Origin: Sphaeroforma sirkka | Lineage: Eukaryota; Opisthokonta; Ichthyosporea; Ichthyophonida | Length of the DNA: 21,752 nt | Direction: 5' to 3' | Assembly (NCBI GenBank): GCA_001586965.3 | Contig: LUCW03000380.1 | Coordinates: 27,501-49,252 of the forward strand | Part shown: piece after piece, positions 15,295 to 21,752 of the stretch | Layout of the letters: the number at the start of each line of letters is the position of its first letter | How positions within the stretch are numbered: the first letter of the stretch is position 1 | Program-made: the position numbers and the translations under genes | The notes under the pieces: generated by a model | Seen by the model: the letters and a program-made list of their open reading frames with translations, nothing else | Told to the model about the DNA's origin: nothing | Databases searched by the model: none

Positions 15295-17330
15295 ATGGCT
15301 AAGGGTACTTCTAAAGGCAAGGGAGCCGCTAGCTCTAAGCCTGCTAAGCCTGCCGAGGTTCCTGAGGTCCCTGTGGAAACACCTAGCCTGTCTGGAGTTG
15401 AGCCTGCCGAGGATACTGTTGGGGAAGCAAATTCTGAGGTTGGTACAGAGGATTATTCTGAGGATGACTCGTCGGATCCTAAAGCCTTGGAAGAAGAGGT
15501 ATCTACTACCGCGGAAAGGCTCGCCAGCGTCCGTGTGTCACCTAGGAGTGAAGCTCAGGACCCCAGCTTGCCCCCTGACCACGTGCCGTCAAATATTGGG
15601 AATAAACGTCGAAAGGCTGGAAAATTCGTGGATACGAATGTCGGGGGCATTATAACTCCACATCTAAAGGACACTCCAGCACAAATCCGGCGTGAAAAGG
15701 AAGTATTGGACCTGTCCGAAAATTTCGGTTTCGCCATCGATGGAGAAGCCATTCCATTCAGCTCAAATCTTGGGGCCGAAGCTGAGGACGCCATAACTCG
15801 ACAACGAGTGGTTGGATCCTCTCAATCTCGACGCCAATTGAACCGCACTGAAGCGCTCTTGAAGGAGCTAGCGGCAGCAGCAGTTGTGGACCCCTCTATC
15901 GTGTCCCACTTGGCTGATATTCTTTCTATACCGAAGAAGAAGAAAAATTCGGTCGGGTTTCGAACCCGAGACCTACTGGTTTACCAGCCAGTATGTTTAC
16001 CACTAAGCCAGTTACCACTGGCGAGAGAGATAATATTTCAAAATTTAATCTCTATAGCTCTGATGCTACCATCGACCATCCTCTTGACAAACCTAACCCT
16101 GTCAGAGGATATGATCGTATGGAACTCGATGAGGCTTACCATCCTCGTAATATCGACCCTCATTTGCCAACCAACCCTGGTAATCACGATTTTGGCAATC
16201 GCTACACCAGTACCTCGTTAGAGAGTTCCCGCTCTAATCCTGAGGATGAGGAAGTGAGAACCAGACATACTCGTCTCAGGCTATTACGCTCTGGTATGCA
16301 AGTCCTTGAGGACCGTCTATTGAATGACTCTGACCTTGACGATAGGAAAGCGGATAACATTCGCTATCTAATCGATAACAAGAGAAAGGAAATAGACACC
16401 ATCTTGGCACTAGCAGCCCGTAGCACTGAGCATGAGCCTCGTGAACACTTAGAACCAAGCTTTATAAAGCAGCTAGGTAACGCGCAGGCTGAGGTCGATT
16501 TCTCTACTAATGAGAGTACAGTGGAGACACTGAAGGCCTTCGACCAACTTAAGGAGTCTGCCAGCCTTAGGGATAAGCAGATGATGAATGCCTTTATTCA
16601 TTTCTGTGAGCCAGGTGAATGGCGAACTATCTTGAAGGCTCATGAGCCCAACTGGAAAGCCCTACCCTGGCACCAGTTGCGTGATAATATACTTAACACC
16701 TTTTTTGAAGATGCACGTGACCGTGAACTTCTAGAGTCTCGCAAGTCCTTTGCGAACGATACCACTATTCGAGGTGCTCTAGCTCATATGACACATATGA
16801 ATACTCGAATGGGTGGTCGTACCTATACTGGCGAATATTTATTAATTTGTCAGATGATGGAGACTCTGGGAGCTAACCTCTTTAAGAAAGTCAATGATGA
16901 CATCATCGCCTATGGTGATTTGCGATCTATGCCTTGGTCTGTCTTTGAGAAGATAGTACACAAGCATACCAATTCCTCTACTAGAGTACTTAGTACCACG
17001 AGCTACACCCAGCCCACTAAGCGAAACGCAGTAGAGACTAATACTGCGCGTAGTACTAAGAAACCTCGCACTACTACTGGAGGGGTACTGGCTCTACTTC
17101 TACCGAACCGAAAGGTGATAAGAAGGTGAGAGCGCCTTGCAAGAAGTGTGGTTACAACCTCACAAAACGTAATGGCAAGTGGAATGGTAGACACGACCCT
17201 GTTAAGTGTGCACCAGGCAAGCCAGATTTTGGACACTATATGAAAGAGTGTGCTACTTGCAAGGGTACTAACGGTTGGCACAAAGAGGATTGCAAGGACT
17301 TACCAGACGTCCAAGTTAAGCACTGACAGT
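15295..17330 (+). pseudogene. gag region of the LTR retrotransposon (fossil)
   Basis: Starts at the ATG at 15295 with a Lys/Ala/Pro- and acid-rich N-terminus. A capsid-like helical region lies at about 16450-17000 (e.g. EPGEWRTILKAHEPNWKAL). The end, about 17126-17326, is rich in Cys/His pairs (CKKCGY, CATCKG) and is a probable nucleic-acid-binding zinc region. A tRNA-derived insertion lies within it (see separate entry). Broken. Confidence 0.65.
15948..16017 (-). repeat. tRNA-derived sequence (SINE-like or tRNA relic) inside gag
   Basis: Read on the - strand: A-box TGGCTTAGTGG (16010-16000), an anticodon-like hairpin with stem TACTGG/CCAGTA and an 8-nt loop, a perfect T-arm (TCGGG, loop TTCGAAA, CCCGA) containing the B-box consensus GGTTCGAAACC, and a run of T right after. 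The acceptor stem does not pair, so it is not a working tRNA. If the loop is read normally, the anticodon would be GGT (Thr), but the extra loop base makes this uncertain. It may be a tRNA-headed SINE or a tRNA copied with the retroelement. Confidence 0.75.
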
Positions 17331-17439
17331 ACCATATGTGCGCACTAGAGCAAGATTATGAGAAAATGTTCAATAAAATCTATACCAAAGGAGATGAACG
17401 TATCTTTCAAACAGTTTTCGTAAATGGAGAAAAAAAGTT

Positions 17440-17720
17440 ATGGCACTATTTGATCCAGGGGCTGAAGTCTCTGCTATCTCATGCCGAGTAGCCTACGCTA
17501 CAGATATGGCTGTCCATAACGAAACAACTGATTTAATCTTGGGAAATGGCAAAGTTACTACTTGCGAACAAGCCATTGACTATGCACACATAATGCTGTC
17601 AGATAGAAGAGAAGTGAAGACTCACCTAATCATTACTGACATGTCTCAGAAATACGATTTAATTATAGGTATGACTGATCTTCTCAGTTTAGGTATAACA
17701 CTCACTGGTCTGCCTAATGG
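17440..17720 (+). pseudogene. Protease region of the LTR retrotransposon (fossil)
   Basis: ALFDPGAEVSAIS resembles the retropepsin active-site block, and YDLIIGMTDLLSLGI matches the later IIGxDxL block about 70 residues on. It continues into the reverse transcriptase. Confidence 0.7.
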
Positions 17721-17924
17721 GCTAGACCCGAATAAAGATCAGTCAGATGATAATATGTTAAAGATACCTAAACCTCCGGAAGGTGAAGCAAAGGATATGA
17801 TTCCGCACTTCACCGATATAATTATGGACTTAATTATACAAAACAGGAAGATCGCAATAACTGACTGGTGTATGTTTAAGTTCTCTAATGGGTACGTTAG
17901 ACTTGACTTAACAAACGTCGACTT

Positions 17925-19200
17925 CTCTAAGTTAAAGTGTCCTTCACATAACTACGTGAGTTGGAGACACAAAGACGTTGTCAAAACCCAAATCGAAGAT
18001 TGGTTAAAACAGGGTCTAATTGAAATCAATTATGATGCAACCCCAGTTAACTTAGCTCTCTTAGCGGTCGATCAATATAAATCTGATGGAACGTTTAGTA
18101 AAACAAGAGTAGTACTAGACCTGTCGCCAATCAACAAACTAATTCCGCAACATAGTTTTCCCTTACCTAAGATAAGCGAGATACTACGCAAAATGGAGGT
18201 GCGACTATCTTTTCCAAGATAGACTTAAAAGCTGCATTCCATCAACTACAAATATATCAGCCTCATAGGAAATACTTTTCCTTTACTTGGCAAGGTAAGA
18301 AGTACCAGTTTAAAGGTGCACCTGAAGGCTTACACATGTTACCTTCTTTCTTCCAACAAGTTATGATGGAACTATTTGCGGACCTGTCGTATAACGTATC
18401 AGTCTATTTAGATGATATAGTTATCTTTACAAAGACAGCACATGAACACATGCTAAACTCGTTAAAGAAGTCTTAAAGCGACTTAATCATGCTAAACTTA
18501 AGATTAACGAAGACAAGTGTTCTTTTTGCTAAAGATACTATACACTTACTTGGCTACAAAGTATCTGCAGCAGGGGTAGAAATTGATCCTGGCAAGAAAC
18601 AGTTTCTGTTGGATTTATCAACACCAATTACTGGAAGAGATGTGAACTCTGTGTGTGGGTTTGTTAACTTCTTCTCGGATTCGGTACCGCATCTTTCTCA
18701 TTACTTAAAGCCTTTCAGTCACCTACGGCTGCACAAAGGACCTTTGGGAAAGCTTTGGACTAAAGAATGTGACGATGCATTTAAACTAGTCAAAAGTAAA
18801 GTAATGGACGCACCCATCATGCAGTACCCTGTGGATGGTGTCCCATTCCAAGTAGCAACCGACGCTTCAGATCGAGCGGTAGGTGGAGTGCTTTACCAAA
18901 CGATAAATGGTAAACCGCGCTACATACAATTCTTTAGCAAGAGTTATAATAAGAGTCAACGGAATTACCCTACCGTTAAACAAGAGCTCCTTGCTATAGT
19001 TACTGCGCTAAGACAGTTTAAAGACTACCTTTATGGAAGTTACTTTACTGTCGCCTGTGATCAAAAGTCTTTAACATACTTAAAAGATATGAACCCTGAT
19101 TCACAGTTGGTGAGCCGCTGGCATGACATTATTGCCAAGTTCGCTTTTAATATAACACACATACCAGGAATACATAACCATCTTCCTGACATGCTCTCTC
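17925..19200 (+). pseudogene. Reverse transcriptase and RNase H of the LTR retrotransposon (fossil)
   Basis: RT landmarks in order: IEDWLKQGLIE, RVVLDLSPINKLI, FPLPKI, a DLKAAFHQL-like block, APEGLHMLPSFFQQ, and the YLDD catalytic motif near 18404. RNase H starts near 18848 (VATDASDRAVGGVL) and includes the KQELLAIVTALRQFK and HLPDMLSRL segments typical of Ty3/Gypsy. Broken. Confidence 0.9.
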
Positions 19201-19284
19201 GACTTGTGCCCGACTACCAGAAAACAGTCAAAGAGTTATTAGCAACCGATTGGATGCTAAATAAGAAATGGTTTAACCTCGCTC

Positions 19285-19620
19285 AATCACGATGGGGTCA
19301 ATTTACTGTTGATATGTTCGCCGCAGAACATAACAAACAGGTTTCTGAATATAGGTCGTTGACTCATCCTAAAGGTGATGCATTTCAGCTTGACTTATCA
19401 AAGCATAATGCGTGGGCTAACCCACCTTGTCAACTTATCGCACAGTTGTTAAATTATGTTAATATTACGAAATCTACCATTACGCTGTGTTGTCCCTTAC
19501 GTAACTCCGACCCATGGATACGTGATTTAATTAATATGATTCAAGACGAACCTATTTATGTCGACCGTGAAACCGACACGTTCTTGTATCAGGGATCCTA
19601 TGTCGCATCGGTCCTGCAGG
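19285..19620 (+). pseudogene. Dam-methyltransferase-like domain between RNase H and integrase (fossil)
   Basis: The order FTVDMFAAEHNKQVSEYRS, then HNAWANPPCQLIAQLLNYV, then TLCCPLRNSDPWIRDL resembles the phage-type Dam domain known from DIRS elements and some Gypsy elements (DxFA...NxQ...Y, (D/N)PPx, later a WxxxL segment). Whether it ever methylated DNA is unknown. Confidence 0.55.
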
Positions 19621-19989
19621 TACCACTAAGTGGAAACCCTCAACCGAATTCTTAGCTAAACTAGAGGAGTCTAAAGAGTTTGAACAAAAGCTCAAGACTC
19701 GTACAACACATGCACCCAACAAGATTGCAGTCGAGGTAATGCCGATTGAAACAGCATTATATCGTAAAAACATGGAACTAGCTAAGGCCATGGATCAAAG
19801 ACTCAAAACTCTAAGAGAACCTGAAGCTCGCACTCAACTACTTAAAGCGCTGCTTAAAGAACAGCCAGGAGTTGCAGAAACAACTGAAGAAGATACTTCA
19901 ACAATCCAATGTTGTCAATTATGTATCTCAGGACTCTACCCTCCTGATACTGAGGTTGCCCTTTCCAACAGGACTATGGTTCATCCAGC

Positions 19990-20970
19990 CAGCGTTACGC
20001 AGAATCTGACTGACTTAGAGGAGCTCGAAAGTAGAGTTAAAATTATACATAATTTAACGCATCGAGCATATGAGCATACTTATAAAATGGCTATTCGTGC
20101 AGGGGCTTGATCACCCGGCGCTGAAAGAAACCATACATACGTGAAGTATACCGACGCTGTACTGATTGTGAAAAGAACCAGATCAAGCGATACGGTTGGG
20201 CACCTAAAAAGTGTGACAGAAGACCAACCGATGCGCCGAGTCATAGTCGATTTGGTTAAACTCCGCGATCAAGCATACTGGCGATGTATATATCTGTCAT
20301 TTCTTATGTGTGGCTTCGGGCTATAACTTGCTTTATGCAATACCGAACAAACGTCCACAAACAGTGGCAGAATTATGCTATCACGTCTTTAATGACTTCG
20401 GTTTCCCCGAGTACTATGTTCTGATAACGGTAGTGAGTTTTGTACCGACGTAATGGAGGCACTTATACTCGTATCAGGCATGACCCATAGGCGTGGTGTT
20501 CGCTTACAAACCTCAAACGCAGGGTGCAAATGAGACACGTCATAGAGAACTCAAGAAACTCTTGCGTACCGCACTAGACGACGTTGAGGATATGTGGCCT
20601 TATCATTTGAAATGGGTTCAGACTCAAATGAATAACTGCATGAATCCTCAAACTGGAACACTCCCGTTTCACTATTTCTTTGGCCGCTATAATTGAATTA
20701 CAAGCAACGTTTGATAAAACTGCGCCCGAAACACGCTACCCCGTGGCTACAAAAGATCGAGCATATGCAGAACGTTGTTTACCCCTGTTTACTCGAGCAC
20801 AAGAATCGCGTCCCTACTTAAAGCGTATGACCGATGGAATAACACTAAGAACATTGTTCAGTTCAAAGTCGGCGATTACGTTAACATTATAAATCGAAAC
20901 GCCAACGTTACCGAACTCTCTTCTAAGACGATAGGACCTTTTGTTTATTTCCTACCATGATGAGAAAGAG
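19990..20970 (+). pseudogene. Integrase region of the LTR retrotransposon (fossil)
   Basis: An HHCC-like start (IIHNLTHRAYEHTYK, followed by a Cys pair near 20150), a core region including AYKPQTQGANETRHRELKK near 20500 (equivalent of the 'PQxxGxxER' block) and a C-terminal FKVGDYVNI segment near 20865. Broken in several places. The stretch 19656-19989 between the Dam-like domain and the integrase is charged and of unknown function. Confidence 0.75.
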
Positions 20971-21084
20971 TGATACTTACGAAGTGAATAACATTGATGG
21001 TACTAGCGCAACCAATCTAGGCACTCACCGTATCCCTACCTCCGAACTCTCATTCGCTCGCTCATTTGATTCTGATATACCAGT

Positions 21085-21200
21085 TATGGAGTCACAAGTC
21101 AAAGATATAATTGATAAAACATCCGAAGACGGTTACACTTACTACAAGACCCGTTTCATGGATGGGACAGTAGCAGCTAACCTCCGATGCATTTCGTGAA
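21085..21200 (+). pseudogene. Chromodomain-like tail after integrase (fossil)
   Basis: VKDIIDKTSEDGYTYYKTRF resembles the VExIxDxRxxxGxxxYLVKW block of chromoviral integrase tails. It follows a segment ending in TSELSFA. Beyond it, 21288-21488 is a polar coding-like tail with no recognised domain, ending shortly before the 3' LTR. Confidence 0.4.
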
Positions 21201-21646
21201 TCTCGCGACTTTCTTCGTATCTTTAATAAGAAATGGAATAAGCGTTTACATAAGAACACACGAGATAAACGAAAAGGGTTTCCTCAGGTGACTACAAACC
21301 CTGACGGATCTGAAATTCCCTATTTGCCACCTACTTCCTACGTGACTAAACTTTCTGATCTGCTTACCAACAGTGCAGAAAATTGTTCAAACTTACTTAC
21401 TAATGAAGAACAGCCTTTGGCTATTACCTTACCAAATAATAAACGTAAAGGCGCCTACATCGGAAATGGTTACTGGACCAAATACTAAACGACATAGAGT
21501 ACAACATGAGTCTTGAACTCGTACATATAGAGGCACATACTTACTCGATAAGTCATGACCGAAACCGTTTTTTTACTTTGGTTTCGCTTTACCAACTAGA
21601 TCGTATCTTAACGTACGTTCGTAGTTCTAAAAGCTACTGGGGGCTA

Positions 21647-21752
21647 TGTAAATACGGCCTCCGGTCAGTCTAAAATATCAAGATCAATTGAGATAATACA
21701 TTGGTTTTATTTGTTTTTAAATAATTTAGTACAAACTCTTTTCCAATATTTC
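21647..21752 (+). repeat. 3' LTR, left part only
   Basis: Direct repeat of 14619 onward. It is preceded by ctactgggggcta, a weak polypurine-tract candidate. The window ends inside the LTR. Confidence 0.9.

Larger units (their letters stand above)
14619..21752 (+). mobile_element. Ty3/Gypsy-type LTR retrotransposon, broken, right LTR cut by window end
   Basis: Terminal direct repeats: 14619 onward and 21647 onward, starting TGTA and sharing about 100 visible bp with one substitution and a few homopolymer-length differences. The order gag, protease, reverse transcriptase, RNase H, integrase, and a chromodomain-like tail is that of Ty3/Gypsy (Metaviridae). The element is a fossil with roughly ten interruptions, yet the near-identical LTR ends suggest recent insertion. 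It lies in a PIF/Harbinger remnant; the five bases left of the 5' LTR (cttac) are the expected target duplication. Confidence 0.9.

Noticed and set aside
15555-15794. - strand ORF in the gag region
   Set aside because: Antisense shadow of the gag frame.
15948-16017. Functional tRNA-Thr gene
   Set aside because: The acceptor stem does not pair and the anticodon loop has an extra base, so only a tRNA-derived relic is claimed.
14619-21752. DIRS-type element, because of the Dam-like domain
   Set aside because: Terminal direct repeats, an aspartic protease and an integrase with Ty3/Gypsy order are present. No tyrosine recombinase was seen.

Overview
This is an intron-bearing eukaryotic nuclear window. 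It carries two recognisable host genes, followed by about 13 kb of stacked transposable elements. The two host genes are a Gemin5-like gene and a syntenin-like gene. Syntenin is best known from animals and their unicellular relatives, so together with the intron structure, heavy (TA)n/(TG)n microsatellites and diverse transposons a unicellular holozoan (for example an ichthyosporean) is a reasonable guess. That assignment is inference and the sequence does not prove it.

Layout. Bases 1-5575 (+) hold the 3' part of a multi-exon gene for a Gemin5-like protein (linker plus helical TPR-like region and C-terminus). One intron is full of microsatellites, another holds a short telomere-like TTTAGGG run, and one exon of only 11 nt (3373-3383) is predicted because it repairs the reading phase. 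Bases 5998-6963 (-) hold an intronless syntenin-like gene with two tandem PDZ domains, lying tail to tail with the first gene. Bases 7021-8528 are mostly non-coding.

Bases 8529-12652 are a 4.1-kb DNA transposon with inverted repeats of about 275 bp, bounded by TA/AT dinucleotides. It has two decayed, convergent genes. The + strand encodes an XPG/FEN1-type structure-specific nuclease followed by a SAP-like motif and a SWIM-like zinc motif. The - strand encodes a DDE transposase that looks ISL2EU-like (PIF/Harbinger-ISL2EU-Spy group). The pairing of an XPG/FEN1-type nuclease with such a transposase, in the place where ISL2EU elements are known to carry a YqaJ exonuclease, is the most interesting system here.

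Bases about 13.1-14.6 kb are a decayed PIF/Harbinger element: transposase on +, a small acidic coiled-coil-like ORF on -, and a (TA)n tract between them. It is interrupted on the right by a Ty3/Gypsy-type LTR retrotransposon (14619 to beyond the window end). That element is treated as a fossil. It has gag, protease, reverse transcriptase, RNase H, a Dam-methylase-like domain, integrase and a chromodomain-like tail; it is broken in roughly ten places although its LTR ends are nearly identical. A tRNA-derived sequence with intact A and B boxes lies antisense inside its gag region.
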